Shown: positions 33,129-45,779 of the stretch, in pieces | How the letters are laid out: each line of letters starts with the position of its first letter | How positions within the stretch are numbered: position 1 is the first letter of the stretch | DNA from: Myxocyprinus asiaticus | Lineage: Eukaryota > Chordata > Actinopteri > Cypriniformes > Catostomidae | Length of the DNA stretch: 64,000 nucleotides | Assembly: GCF_019703515.2 (NCBI RefSeq) | Contig: NC_059388.1 | Span: 5,173,979-5,237,978 of the forward strand | Direction of reading: 5' to 3' | Notes under the pieces: model-generated | What the model saw: only the letters and a program-made list of their open reading frames with translations | Databases searched by the model: none | Told to the model about the DNA's origin: nothing | Position numbers and translations under genes: made by a program

Positions 33129-34190
33129 ATTAATAATAATGGTATTTCCTTACATTTATACAGCGCTTTTCTAGGCACTCAAAGTGCTTTACATAGTAGA
33201 GGGGGAATCTCCTGTGGTGGAAATTCTGTAATAATAGACTCAAAAAGTGTGGTGCCTTTCTAATAAGTATTTAATGAACACACTTGCAAAGTGGACTCAA
33301 AACCATACAGAGACTCTAACACCGACTGGTAGTGAGCAATGCAACCTTCAAATTCTCTAGCTTATATGGGCACTAGGATGCCTTCACCCTGCATTTCTGA
33401 AAATGGATTGACGTAGACAGCCGCAGCTGTGGTCAGCCGCCCCCACCAGAGGCAAAGAGACAATTCCTTGCTCCAGATCCTCCCTGCCTCTCATGACAGT
33501 TTAAAACTTGACAACACTATCTGTTTGAGTTACTGGTCAGATAACTACAAGGAGGCGGGGGTGCGAGGCCACTCTGTTCACAGAAATGCAGGGAGTGTTC
33601 AGTCACACACACACACACAAACACAGTATGAGACTATAAATCTACTTAAAGTAAATATGATTATGAATAAACATGTATAAATTGTAAAATTTCTATTAAA
33701 CTCCTCAACCACCACCAGTGTGCAGCATCCACACGGATGATGCGACGGCAGCTATAGTGTGCCAGTATGCTCATCATACACCAGCTATTGATGGAGAGGA
33801 GAGCAGAGTGATGTAGCCAATTCAGGGATGGAGATTATTAGGAGGCCATGATAGATAATAGACAATTACAACGGGTTACACCCCTACTCTTTACAAGAAG
33901 TGCCCTGGGATTTTAATGACCACAGAGAGTCAGGACCTCATTTTATCTCATCCGAAGGATGGTGCCTTTTTACAGTATAGTGTCCCCATCACTAAACTGG
34001 GGCATTAGGACCCACACAGACCACAGGCAGTGTCACCTTGCTGGCCTCCCAAATACCACTTCCAGCAGCAACCTTAGTTTTCTCCAGGAGGTCTCCCATC
34101 AAGGTACTGACCAGGCTCAACCTTGCTTAGCTTCAGTGGGCAACCAGGCAAGAGCTGCAGTGTGATATGGCTGCTGGCTGCTGACATTAT
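33129..34190 (-). repeat. 5S rRNA-derived SINE (SINE3-like), split by an insertion
   Basis: On the - strand, 34190-34089 reads GAAGCTAAGCAAGGTTGAGC then CTGGTCAGTACCTTGATGGG and AGACC, clearly like the internal promoter part of 5S rRNA. The body follows, and the 3' end (33129-33190) reads AAGCACTTTGAGTGCCTAGA then AAAGCGCTGTATAAATG, a LINE-type tail. A 488-bp insertion sits at 33213-33700. Confidence 0.85.
33213..33700. mobile_element. 488-bp insertion with CTCC target duplication
   Basis: The SINE sequence ...GAATCTCC continues at CTCCTCAACCACCACC, so CTCC (33209-33212 and 33701-33704) is duplicated. The insert starts TGTGGTGGAAATTCTG and ends ...AATAAACATGTATAAATTG ... ATTAAA. The TG start, AATAAA and 4-bp duplication suggest a solo LTR, but the expected CA end is not present. 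Confidence 0.6.
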
Positions 34191-34483
34191 TGTGGCAGAT
34201 GACTAAAGCACTGATTAGACAATACAAAAAGTGGCTTTAGAAGTCAATATATTGTTTGTTTTATTTCCATATCATTAAACATGTAAGCCTATAACTGGCC
34301 TTATGTTCAAAGTGTTCTTCATTCTATCTGTACACACACGTCAGACCTTGTTTATACTTTCAGATAGAGCCCATTGTACAAAGGGGCCTCAGTTTGTTCC
34401 TGGGAGGCAGCAGATGTCCTATACCTGCCCCTACCCTAATCCTAACCAAATGGAGCCTGTAAGGCTGAGAGAACAACCAGAGG
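34191..34483. other. No recognised feature
   Basis: Short unassigned sequence between the 5S-SINE and the LINE tail. Confidence 0.5.
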
Positions 34484-34758
34484 CAAGTCAAGTAATTTTA
34501 TTTGTATAGCACCTTTCACAACACACATCGTTTCTAAGCAGCTTTACAGAAAATCATGCATTAACAGAAAATGAAACTGTAATATCTATAAGGTCTTGGA
34601 GTCATCATTGTGTAGTTTGATAAAATACAATTGTGAATTGTGTTTAAAAATAAGTAATTAAATAATAATTATATTTAGAACCCCAGTGAGCAAGCCGAAG
34701 GCGACTGAGGCAAGGAACACAAATCTCCATAAGATGTTGGTTAATGGAGAAAAATAAC

Positions 34759-35112
34759 TGTCAGGGGGTTCATTCATGGGGAAAAGGAGGAAACGGGAAA
34801 TGTGGCTTCAACTCAAACAGGTAACTTTTATTTCTTAACTCAAAATTGTTTATTCAAATGGAACATAGTCTGGGCATATGTGTGCTGGCTCTCTCTCTCC
34901 CTGTCTCTGGCATGGTTCCTCCTTATATCGCTCTCCCCATTGCTCACTGCAATCAGAAACATGTTTTAGACATATTGTGCTCAGGTGTGTGCACCCTTAC
35001 CGCTTTCTCTCTCTCTGGAAGAATGATTTAGGCCAGGAAACCATCTGGCCTTTGCCCACTCACCCCTATTTCTGGAGAGAAAGTCAGCAACAGCCATTCA
35101 CGCCCCCGATCA
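34759..35112 (-). repeat. 3' LTR of Gmr1-like copy 2
   Basis: Contains blocks similar to the copy 1 LTR (TTTATTTCTTAACTC, CGCTCTCCCCATTGCTCAC, GTGCTCAGGTG, CTTTCTCTCTCTCTGG). The inner boundary near 35112 is estimated from the GGGGGCGTG block. Confidence 0.7.
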
Positions 35113-35346
35113 GTGGACCACCTCAAATCTAAAAGGCTGTAAGGCCAGATACCAACGGGTGATCCGCGCATTAGTATCCTTCATGCGGTGGAGCCACTGG
35201 AGTGATGCGTGGTCAGAACAGAGGGTGAAGACCCTCCCCAACAGATAGCATCGGAGGGTGAGAACAGCCCATTTGATGGCCAGACATTCCTTTTCAATTG
35301 TTGTACTTAGTCTCTCTCAGCGATAGCTTGTGACTAATGTACAGCA

Positions 35347-36246
35347 CTAGCCACTCCTCCTCCTCCACCTGCGAGAGCACTGCCCCAGCCCCCTTTCTGA
35401 AGCATCTATCTGTAAAACAAACGGGAGAGAGAAATTAGGTGCATGTAAAAGCGGCCCACCGCAAAGTGCAGCTTTCACCTGTGTAAACGCCTGCTTACAC
35501 TGCTCCGTCCACTGGACCAGGTCTGGAGCTCCCTTTTTAGTGAGATCAGTAAATGGGCTGGTGACATCCGAATAATTAGGGACAAACCTTCTATAATAGC
35601 CAGCCAGCCCCAGGAACTGTCTCACCTCCTTTTTGGTCTTGGGTCTCAGGCAAGCCGCAACCGCTGTGGTCTTATCAATTTGGGCGCGCACCTGCCCATG
35701 ACCCAAATGGAACCCCAGATGCCGTACCTCCACCCATCCATTTGCGCACTTCTTGTGGTTTGCCGTGAGTCCCGCTTGTCGCAGCTACCTCAGAACAGCC
35801 CTCATATGCAGCATATGCCGCTGCCAATCATGACAGTATATGATGATGTCATCCAGATAGGCAGCGGCGTAAGCTGAGTGCGGTCTGAGAACTTGGTCCA
35901 TAAGGCTCTGAAACATAGCTGGGGCCCCGAACAAACCGAATGGAAGTGTCACAAATTGGTGTAAGCCAAATGGTGTGGAGAAGGCCGTTTTTCGCGGGAC
36001 ATTGGCGTTAAGGGGATCTAGCAATAACCCTTTGTCAAATTCAGCATAAAAAAAGTAGGCTGTGCCCAACCGATTGAGCAGTTCATCAATACGAGGCATC
36101 GGGTGTGCGTCAAATTTAGACACCGCATTGACTTTTCTGTAATCCATGCAGAACCGAACCGACCTCTTGCTCTTAGGGACTACAACGACCAGGCTGTACC
36201 AGTGAACTGATACTTCTATTACCTCCATATGGAGCATTGCATCCAA
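35347..36246 (-). pseudogene. Gypsy reverse transcriptase and RNase H start (copy 2)
   Basis: The ORFs 36246-35785 and 35733-35347 hold VVVVPKSKRSVRFCMDYRKV, AEFDKGLLL (first RT Asp region, altered), LPFGLFGAPAMFQSLMDQ, AYAAAYLDDIIIY (YLDD), then after a frameshift YLGFHLGHG-like and FLGLAGYYRRFVPNYSDV, ending at the RNase H start FVLQIDASERGLG. The central palm has lost several residues. Confidence 0.9.
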
Positions 36247-36693
36247 TTCTTCCCAAACTACTTTTTTATTTTTTATGGACTACGTACCACTATCCCAGGA
36301 GTAGTTTCAATGTGGTGCTGTATGAGGATTGTACGACCAGGCAGAGGTGAGAACACATCTGCAAATTCTTTCTGAAATCTGGCAACCTCTGTGACTTGAG
36401 AAGGTCAGAGGTGGTCTCCACAAGTGCGTGGAAAAGGGTGACATCATTGGCTTTTACGTTTACCTCTGGCCCGAGCTCCGCCCTCTCCAGAACTACTTTT
36501 GCCAACGTCACAGGTACCGCCTCCATCCATAATTTCAGGAGGTTTAGGTGGTATGTTTGTCATATGTCGCCTCTATCTGATCAATGTTGAGAGTATACAA
36601 GCACTTTATCTCCCGGTGCGAATTCATGTAGCCGAGCTCCCCTATCATACAGCCAGCTTTGTCATTCTTGTGCTTGGAGCAAATTCTCCTGTG

Positions 36694-37340
36694 TTAGTTG
36701 ACCCAAAGTGTGGAGTTTTGCTCTAAGATCAAGAACGTACTGAATTTAATTTTTGCTGTTTGAAGGTCCCTCCTCCCAAGCTTCCCACATGACATTGCCC
36801 ATACAGCAAATAATAGGGGTTTGAGCCACTTATCCCAATTTCTAGCATCCACGTGTACAAACTTACGAATCATATACTTCAGGGTTTTATTAATAGTTAA
36901 TAGTTTATTAACTACATGCTGAGATGTTGTGCAGGCGCACTGCTTCTGGATATTGCATTGCATAGTCCACCAGAACTAATACTAAGTGATGCCTGCATGC
37001 TGTCCATTCTAATGGCCCGATGAGGTCCATACCAATTCTTTCAAAGGGGACCTCGACCAAAAGAATCGGGCACAAAGGCGATCCTGAGGTGGCCAGCGGA
37101 TTCACTAGCTGACCCGGCCAATAGAAACAAGCCATTAGAGAGAATAGTGCTTTTTTCTCGTCCTAAGTGTCCCGCCATCGGATTGTGATGAGCCGTCTGT
37201 AATAACATTTCCCAATGGCTCTTCGATATCAACAAATGGGTTGTATCTTCTTTTGTCTGAGTGTCCTGCATCACTTGATACAACCGATCATTTATAACAT
37301 AAAAATACGGGTATGAGAGTTCAATGTCTGGCTGAAGGCG
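36694..37340 (-). pseudogene. Gypsy integrase relic (copy 2), with deletions
   Basis: Fragments YQVMQDTQTKEDTTHLLI, AHHNPMAGHLG and FERIGMDLIGPLEW with LVLVDYAMQYPEAV, as in copy 1, then RKFVHVDARNWDKWLKPLLF. The CxxC of the zinc module and much of the core between the second Asp and Glu are deleted. Confidence 0.85.
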
Positions 37341-37348
37341 TTGACCAT

Positions 37349-38155
37349 TGTCGAGCTTTACCGGTTGTTTAGATCAGTGTTACTATCAGAAATAATTAAT
37401 AATTATTTCTGTAGTTATTAATTAATATTTAAATTAATTAATTGGATCTAACTCATTAAAACCTCATATGGGACTCCAGTAAATGTAGTGTGCTATGTTT
37501 AGGAGCAAGTTTGGTTATTAGCAATAATAAATAATTATCAAAGATAATTACCAATTATTAAAATCAATAGAACATTGATGAGAATCAATGTTAGCTTTTT
37601 TAATCCTTTAAAATCAACAATTATCAAAGATAATCGTTAATTGTTAACATCGATGAAACATTAATTAAAATTAACACTAGCTTATTGATCATTCAAATTC
37701 AACAATCATCAAAGATAATTATCAATTATCAAAAATCAATAGAATATTAATAAGGATTAACATTGACGGGGCACCACCCTGGAGTTAGGGACTAATAACC
37801 AAATAGTAAAATAGTCTCAATATTAGATTGTTTTCTTAGGAAAATCGACATCCGAAGAATATCGATTTTCGGGGAAAAAAAACAATGAATGAAGGTTTGA
37901 ATCCGAGCACTGACATCCCGTCAGCATGACACAGGCATATGCAAAACAAACCAAAACACTTCTCTTTGTAATATAAACAAAGTTTATTTATGCAGTAATA
38001 TCAATTAATAATTAATACAATGCAGTCAATAAACTTCCGACTTACAACTACAAACTAAAGAGTGACATGATTAGATATGGAAATAAAAATAATCCTATAA
38101 CACATAAGGTGTGTGTGTGACAGTGTGTGTGTGCGTGTGTGTGTCAGTGTGGTTA

Positions 38156-38197
<42 letters not shown>

Positions 38198-39219
38198 TAA
38201 GTGACAGCCCGAAAGCTGATTTCGCGATAGCGGGAGAGAAAGCAGCTCATCACTCAGAGACGCGGTTTTACGAGCCGGGCTCGTAAAAGTCCTGCGTTAT
38301 TTGACTCTTTAATGGATGAACTCAGTTTCTGTTTCACCCGCAATGGTGAAATTGCACAATCCAATTTGGTTGGACCACAATACAGCAAAACAAATTTGTG
38401 ATAATTAATACCCTGAGTATTAATAATGAGCGGACATGGCGGTCCGTAAACTGTACAAGCAAAAACCTTGAAACACAAGAATAACACGCTATAATATTCT
38501 ATCTCTGCCCAGACGTAACCTCTTACTTGAATCGCATGAGGACACAGGTAGAATGTGTTTTCCTCCGTCCTTTAACTCTGACCCGGTTCCTTGAGGCTCG
38601 TGTGATGACGGGAGGCCGTTTCCTCGCTCTGTCGGCGGGCGGTATGGCTGTTGATTCTCGGCGGGCTGGCGGAGAACTCAGAAATGTCGACTTGATTGAA
38701 GATGGAAGAGAAATCTTTAATCTCTTCACTTCTGTAGGCCAACAGATGAAGATGCGAATTGCTCAGCGGTCTCCTTCGGATCTGTTAGAGTGTTCGGTTG
38801 AACACAGAGTAATCTCAACTCGTCCAGCGAGATGGAGATTGTATGGCCACAGTTTCAAGTCGGATGTTACTTCCTTGTGCCACGAGGTTGCACCTGAGAG
38901 CAGCGATGAAACTGTGTCTATACAGGATGAGCAAAGTTGCTGGAAGCAAATTCTGGAAGCATTTCTGAATTATTTGTACTCCTGATGATGTCATGTTTGA
39001 GGGACGTTCTGTTGCGTGCCTCATCCAATAGGAGTTGAACGCTCGATCCTTTAGTGAGCAAGGCTTCATGGATCTGTAGTCTGTTTTGGACTCCCTTTGT
39101 TTGATTTTGGCGCGATTTTTATCAGTAAAATTTACGACTTAGAAGGTGGGGGCTTGAGTTATGTTTTTATGACTGTTAGGCCTGCCTTTGTCTTCTATCT
39201 GAATACATGAGGCCCAACA
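37349..39219 (-). mobile_element. Solo LTR copy 4 (1871 bp, reverse), target duplication CCAT
   Basis: On the - strand it runs TGTTGGGCCTCATG ... AAAGCTCGACA. It is flanked by CCAT (37345-37348 and 39220-39223) within the gypsy sequence, and the gypsy reading resumes on both sides as in copy 1 (GTTGACC ... TCACTTGG). AATAAA is near 37990 on the - strand. A (GA)n tract is at 38160-38192. Confidence 0.92.
38527..38985 (+). other. Antisense ORF in solo LTR copy 4, 152 codons, function unknown
   Basis: Homologous to the ORFs at 25285-25788 and 61656-62114 (shared VECVFLRPLTLTRFLEARVM, RNVDLIEDGREIFNLFTSVG). Its C-terminus differs from copy 1 but matches copy 3 (ESSDETVSIQDEQSCWKQI). Opposite to the LTR sense. 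No domain recognised. Confidence 0.4.
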
Positions 39220-39339
39220 CCATCAATTATTTTCACTTGGTTGAAGGCGTGTCTCAGGGTTTCGTCTCGCGTCTGCTCGAGAGGGAAATCCCCTGCAGGG
39301 AATCCTCTAAGGGCTGGGGAAGTCGGGACTTCCCCTCCC

Positions 39340-40414
39340 TTACGTCATCCTGATATGGAGCTGACGTAGATGGCCCTGGCTTCGCCTGCCCAGCCAGCAC
39401 ATCTCACATCTAATAACTTTCTCGCAGGACCCATCCACACATATTCCTTTTAAAAGAGTCTCAAATTTTGGCCAATTAGTACCCAGAATTAGTGGATGGG
39501 TGAGGCAGGAACTAACCGCAGCCTCCAATCTATGCTTTTGCCCCTGAAATTTAATAATGAGTGTCACCACAGGGTAATTGTACACACCGCACCTTCAACC
39601 TTTTATTTGTGCCCAAAGCCTCGTCTTGAACCAAATATTGTTGGATAGTGGTCTGATTACAGCCAATATCCACCAAAGCTTGATATGTACTTCCCCTGAT
39701 ACTCACAGGTAATCTGTATGGTCTGGCTCGATCGGGGGCAGCCCACAGAATGTCGGGGACCTGGACCAATGTTCCCATATTTATCACGGTGCATTGGTCC
39801 CGGGTTCCCAGCGACTCTAACTGGCCGGCCCGCCCAGGCATTAAAACTGCACTTGTGACAGAGGGTTTAACCACCTGAGGGGGAGAGTGAAGAGACATCG
39901 GGGTCACTGACAACAGGGAAACCCCCCAGGAATGGGGAGCCGGCTTCGGCGGTACCTTTCCTCGCCTCCGGGGTACCGGAATGGGCTGCAAGACAGGGAC
40001 CGAGTGAGGGAGAAGAGAAGGGGAAAACAAGAGGGAGGGGATAGAGAGGGCTCTGCCCTTGGATATGCAGACACATGGGCCTCAGACAGTTGGACGGATT
40101 TCTCCAGCGATGCCGGGAGGTGGCACTGGAACCAGTCTGCCATTCCTTCCAGCAGACGTTGTTCCTTCAGCTGTTCCAGCACCACAAGATCAATGTCTTC
40201 CTCGGCATCACAGTCCTTAGCCAGCAGCCACTTCCAGCAGGCATCACAGAGCTGTTGCATGAAGGCAAATGGACGGCAGCGCGTGTCCACTTTCAAAGAA
40301 TGGAAGTGTTGTATGTGCTGTTCGGGGCTGCAACCGACCCACTGCAAGATGGACTTCTTCAGGTCATTATATACCAGGATACTTGCTGCCGGTTGTTGCT
40401 GTGCCGTGAGCTAG
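39340..40414 (-). pseudogene. Gypsy gag-protease relic (copy 2), SCAN-like
   Basis: The ORFs 40347-39904, 40030-39551 and 39585-39340 carry LCDACWKWLLAKDCDAEEDI, LVVLEQLKEQ-type and ADWFQCHLPASLEKSVQL (SCAN-like C-terminal half), then a linker, and the protease region YQALVDIGCNQTTIQQ, in which D-I-G occupies the D-T/S-G position. The zinc knuckle is degraded. Broken by frameshifts. Confidence 0.85.
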
Positions 40415-41355
40415 GCCACACCCCCACCTCCACAATAACCTTGGGAGAAACCAGGCTCACTATGGGGGCCAGTTCCCCTCTGGCTAACCAGCATGAATAT
40501 AATGCCAATATTAGTTATTTATGTGCAGTGCAGGTCATGGTTTAAAATGAGTAAACTAGGTAAATGTTTAGGGCCAGTGTTTATACAAAGACATGGTATG
40601 AACTGTAAGATTAGTGACTAATGTCTTTGAAGTTCATCCTGGATAAACTTCAGAAGTTCACATAGATGCATTGTCCTTTGTTAGTTGGCTGATGAAGGCT
40701 TTTGTTGGCAAATAATTGAAAGTCTATGTATTCCAATTTAAGAGTGTAGTCCATCATTAGACCAAGGTGATGCAGGCAGAGATCAGTGAGGTGCATCGCA
40801 GTTCATCCAGCAGGTCATTTCGGTGAGGTCTATCCCACGTCCAATGTTCAGGCAGTGGCATATGAAGTATCCCATGTCTTATGGTTGGAGTTGGCATCAG
40901 TTCATCCCAGTGATGTCTGGCTGGCTTCGGCTGCGTTTAGTCATCATCACTCAGAGACACAGCATTAGAGTCCGACACCAAGCAGGAATAGAGGTGGATC
41001 TGGCCAGCTCTGATAACCTCGGAATATGAATCCCAAGGTTGAGACAGGGAAACAAATAGAATAATATTAGTGTAGATGCCATTCAATTTTTTGCAGAGTT
41101 ATAGAGCATGATAAATGTTTCTAGGTCCGGCAGACCTAACTAAAGCAGCCTAATTGTGAGTTGATGTATAAATTAGGTGTATGCCTGTCTAAATAGATGA
41201 GTCTTTAGTCTAGAATTAAACTGAGTGAGTGTGTCTGTGTCTCAAACAGTGTTAGGGAGACTATTCCATGGCTTAGGAGCCAAACAGGAAAATTATCTAC
41301 CTCCTTTTGTGGATTATGATATTCTAGGAACTATTAACTGGCCAGAATTTTGCGA

Positions 41356-42795
41356 TCATAATAAACGTGATGGAATATAGCATGGTAGAAGGTCACTTAA
41401 GTACTGTAGAGCTAGACCATTCAAAGCTTTGTACGTAGTTAACAAAATGTAAAAATTAATATGAAATTTAACAGGTAGCCAATGTAACAATGATAATATG
41501 TGGCTAATATGATCATATCTATTGGTTCTAGTCAGCACTCTGGCAGCTGCATTTTGAACCAAATGAAGTTTATTTATTGAACTTGCAGTACATCCTCCCA
41601 GTAATGCATTACAATAGTCTAGTCTTGAGGTCACGAACGCATTAATTAGTTTTTCGGCATCAGCAGCAGAGAGCATGTGTCGTAATTTAGCAATATTTTT
41701 GAGGTGGAAGAATGCTGTTCTACAAACATTGGAAATTAGATTTTCAAAGGACAGATTGGTATCAAATATAACACCTAAGTTCTTCGCTGTAGAAGATGAT
41801 GTAACAGTACATCCATCGAGAGTCAAAGTATATTTGAGCTGCTTATTTTTATAGGTTTTTGGTCAAATAATTAGTACCTCTGTTTTGTCGGAATTGAGTA
41901 GAAGTACATTTCTGGCCATCCAATCTTTGATTTCATAACAATTCCTGATAATATCTCCTTGGGGAAGCATATATAAGGAGGAAAGCAGAGGCCTTAAAAC
42001 TGATCCCTGTGGTACTCCATACTTAACTTTTGTTTGATTTGACAATTCCTAGTTGCACAGACAAAATGTTAGTGGTCTGCTAAATAAGACCTAAACCATG
42101 CTATTGCAAGTCCACAAATGCCAACATAATTCTCAAGCCTATTCAAGAGAGTGTCATGATCTATAGTGTCGAAGGCAGAGATCTAAAAGAACTAGAAGAG
42201 AAATGCAGCCGTGATCAGATGATAAGTCATTTGTAACTCTGATACATGCAATCTCTTTACTGTGATGGGGCCTAAACCCTGACTGAAATTGTTCATATAT
42301 ACAATTTCGCTGTAGAAATGAACATAGTTGGGAGGACACCCAGTATTTTTGATATAAACGGGAGATTGGAAATCTGTCTATAATTAGCCAATTTTCCAGT
42401 ATAAAGCTGTGGCTTCTTAATAAGCGGTTTGATAACTGCCATTCTAAAGTTTCTTGGGACATATCCTAAGGATAGTGAGGAGTTAATAATATTAAGAAGA
42501 GATTCTGAGACTACAAGGAATACCTTAGTTGGATCTAACATACTTGTATTGTGGCTTTTGATGTTTCGATAAGTGTTTGCTCTTCATGACCTATGACAGT
42601 GAAGGACTGAAGTTGTTCGTGAGGAAAATTATGAGACACTGTTTTCTGTGGTACTGTGACAGACGATTGCATAATTCCAATTTTATTTCTGATTATTTCA
42701 ATTTTATCAGTAAAGAAATTCATGAAGTCATTACTATTGTGCTGTGACAGAATATCTGGTTCAGTTGAGGCTTTATTCCTAACCAATTTAGCCAC
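41356..42795 (-). pseudogene. LINE reverse transcriptase (long L2-like copy)
   Basis: ORFs 42795-42535, 42541-42293, 42462-42154, 42045-41863 and 41826-41356 give, in order, FPHEQLQSFTVI, the RT start (FRMAVIKPLIKKPQLYTGKL, NYRQISNLPFISKILG), [47 protein letters not shown] and, without a clear FADD box, the C-terminal KNLGVIFDTNLSFE, LDYCNALLGG, HLVQNAAARVLT and LLHWLPVKFHI. Several frameshifts and a small palm deletion make it inactive. Confidence 0.9.
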
Positions 42796-43192
42796 AGTAC
42801 TGAATAAACACAGGATTGTTGTAGTTATTTTCTATGAGTTTGCTAAAATATGCTGACCTGGCAGATTTTAGTGCCTGTCTGTAGCTACAGACACTATCCT
42901 TCCATGCACCGTGAAATACCTCAGATTTTGTATTCTTCCATTTGCACTCCATTTTCCGAGCTGCTCTCTTGAGAGTATGAGTGTGATCATTGTACCATCA
43001 TGCACGGCTTTTTTCTTTGATTTTCTTTAATCGAAGGAGGGCGACACTATCAAGAGTGCTAGAGAAGACTGTATTTATATTTTCTGTTATTTCATCAAGT
43101 TCTTCTAGACTTTAGGGCTTTTTGAGTGTATGAGATAGATCTGGAAGATTATTAGTGAAGCTATCTTTAGTTGTCGGAAGAATAGTTCTACC

Positions 43193-44931
43193 CAGGGCCG
43201 GAGTGGCAATAGGGAAGATCGGGAGAATTCCCGCTGGGCCCGTCAAAAATTGGGCAGGTTAGGTCCGCCTGTTGATTGACAAACTTCCATCATATGTCGC
43301 ATAACAATTGCCAACAGTCCGTAACATCCGGTATTTAAACGATCAGAATTGCGTTCCATATTATAGCGGACGCAGTCTGTATTTTATCATCTCACACCCA
43401 AACAAATGAGAGAGTATCCTGTGAGAGACGAAACTGATGTTGCGCCGCTTCACTTGACAGCGCGGGAAGGATGACGGAAGATCCATCGAGAACAGATAGT
43501 CTACTAATAGCTGAATGGATGAACATGCTTCAGGTACAAGATCATCATAAGTTTAATACTGACTGCAGTCTCACAATCTCAATTAATTAATCTCTGAAAT
43601 CCTCTTCCCTAGCAGTGCAGAATGATAATAGCAAAATTATTTTTTGTCACAAAATAACAGAATACTTAAAGTAAATGAATACAGATGCAACAGCACGACA
43701 CGGTACGAAAATAATGGGACTTTACAGCTCTCAAAAGAATAAACTCAACGAAACAAACTGCACAGAGTACCTTCAATGTTGTATAATGCGATAAAACCCT
43801 CTTAAAGAGACAGTAACCATTTTGCCTTTGTGATGAACATTTACATTCCAAGTAAAAGAAAAGTACAAATGTGTTATTTTTAGTCTTTTATTTCACTCTT
43901 ATCATTGTAAAATGGCTCGTTTTTGAATGGCATGTAAAAATGTAAAAACAGTCACTCTAACTTAATTGTTTCACTGGATCTGTTGCTATTTTAATTATCT
44001 AAAATACAAAGCACTGACCATTTAAAGTGTGAGCCTGTACATCTTGAAAGAGTTATAAACATTTACAGTTCTATAGTGTTATTACGTGCCTAGATAGTCT
44101 TTAAAATAAACTTAGTTTACCCAAAAATAAAATTTCTCTCATCATTTACTCATCCTCATGCCATCCCAGATGTGTATGACTTTCTGTCTTCTGCTGAACA
44201 CAACTTAAGCTTTTTAGAAGAATTTCTCAGTTCTGTTGGTCCTTTCAATGCAAGTGAATGGTGATCAGAACTCAGAAGGTACAAAAATCACATAAATGCA
44301 GCATAAAAGTAATCCATACAACTCCAGTGGTTTAATCTATGTCTTCAGAAGCAATATGATAGGTGTGGGTGAGAAACAGATCAATATGTAAGTTTTTTTT
44401 TTTTTTACTATAAATTCTCCTCCCTGGCCAGTAGGGGGCGATATGCTTATGTAAATCACCACAACAGAAGAAGAACTCTTAAGACAGAAGAGTGCTTATG
44501 AAAGTGAAAGTGGAGATTTATAGTAAAAAAATGACTTAATTATTGATCTGTTTCACTATCACTGCTTCTCATTTACTTGCATTGAATGGACCAACAGTTC
44601 TTCTAAACATCTTCATTCATGTTCTGCAAAAGAAAGTCATACACAACTGGGATGGCATGAGGGTGAGGAAATGATCAAATATCCCTTTAACATTCACTTA
44701 TTTTTACAACACATACAATGATGTCTTATGACAAAGTGAAAATCTTAGTGAATGCCGTATGTGGTATAATGACATGGAGAGCTTAAATAATTTTCAAGTA
44801 ATTACATATATTGCATATTTTTGCTGTGATCTTGTTTTATTGTTATCATCTTCACCTCCAACCCCCCTTTTGGGTGTGGGCTGACTTGGAAATGACATCC
44901 TGGGCCAAATGTGAATCCCAATCCGGCCCTG
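43193..44931. mobile_element. Non-autonomous hAT element, 8-bp target duplication GTTCTACC
   Basis: Left CAGGGCCGGAGTGG and right CCAATCCGGCCCTG are inverted ends of hAT type. GTTCTACC is present exactly on both sides (43185-43192 and 44932-44939). 1739 bp with no transposase ORF. A MITE lies inside at 44108-44692. It splits the LINE endonuclease region. Confidence 0.95.
44108..44692. repeat. Foldback MITE inside the hAT element
   Basis: The left end TTTACCCAAAAATAAAATTT and the right end ATGATCAAATATCCCTTTAA are inverted-repeat-like, with CTCATCCTCATGCCATCCCA mirrored by GGGATGGCATGAGGGTGAG. Large inner arms (AGTGGTTTAATC, AAATTCTCCTCCCTG versus TGGAGATTTATAG) are palindromic. Same family as 17100-17525. 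Confidence 0.7.
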
Positions 44932-45710
44932 GTTCTACCTGAACGATAGCGTGGTGTAGATTGAGTAACATTAGCTGATCGCAGCATACAAGAGTCGAGG
45001 TAATGATCTGAGATGTCATCGCTCTGCAGCAGAATTTCTATAGTATCAACATCAACTCCATATGACAGAATTAAATCTAGCATATGATTATGGCGACAAG
45101 TTGGTCCTGTCACATTTTGTCTGACTCCAAGAGAGTTGAGAATATCGATAAATGCTAATCCCAATTTGTCATTTACATTATCTATTTGAATGTTGAAGTC
45201 ACCAACAATTAAAGCTCTATCTACAGTAACTACAAGATCTGATAAAACAAAAACAAAAATAAATAAGTAAATAAAGGAAAAAAATTAGCAAATTCACCAA
45301 GGAAATCATAATAAGGCCTGGGTGATCTATATACTGTAGCAAGGGCAAAAGAGGACAGAGTTTTTTTTTATATATATCTGACGGTGTCACATTAAGCATT
45401 ATTAGTTCATAAGACTTAAACTTATATCTTGTCCTCTGAGTAACACCAAAAACATCACTGTAAATTGTAGCAACACCTCCTCGACCCTTCAGTTGAGGCT
45501 CATGTTTATAACAGTAACCTGGGGGAGTAGATTAATTTAAACTAATATATTCATCCGGTTTAAGCCAGGTTTCGGTCAAACAGAGCGCATCCAAACTATG
45601 ATCTGTAATAATTTAATTTACAATTAGTGCTTTGATGGAAAGAGATCTAATGTTTAGTAGCCCTACCTTCACATGACTGTTTTTTCCAAGTTTGACCTTA
45701 ATCAAATTTT
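44802..45710 (-). pseudogene. LINE endonuclease relic
   Basis: The ORF 45164-44802 begins FIDILNSLGVRQNVTGPTCR, NHMLDLILSYGVDVDTIEIL and DDISDHYL, with the C-terminal SDH motif of APE endonucleases; from 44940 leftward it reads into the inserted hAT element. Further right are weaker frames (near 45500-45600, a YCYKHEPQLKGRGGVATIYS-type stretch). Inactive. Confidence 0.82.
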
Positions 45711-45779
45711 TTTCTAAATGATTTAGTGAGAGTTTTGTGTTTGGTAGTTCAGAGAACGGACACAGACTCTATGAGATAT

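Larger units (their letters stand above)
34759..40434 (-). mobile_element. Gmr1-like gypsy element, copy 2, target duplication ATAAC
   Basis: It is bounded by ATAAC on both sides (34754-34758 and 40435-40439) within the LINE 3' UTR. The ends are TGTCAGGGGG on the left and ...ACCTCCACA on the right, so the - strand starts TGTGGAGG and ends CCCTGACA. Order on the - strand: residual 5' LTR (about 25 bp), gag, protease, integrase, reverse transcriptase, RNase H, 3' LTR. The 5' LTR, primer site and gag N-terminus have been deleted. A solo LTR (37349-39219) interrupts the protease-integrase region. Confidence 0.92.

Noticed and set aside
34089..34190. Possible 5S rRNA gene.
   Set aside because: Only the inner promoter-like part is similar, and it is fused to a SINE body with a LINE-type tail.
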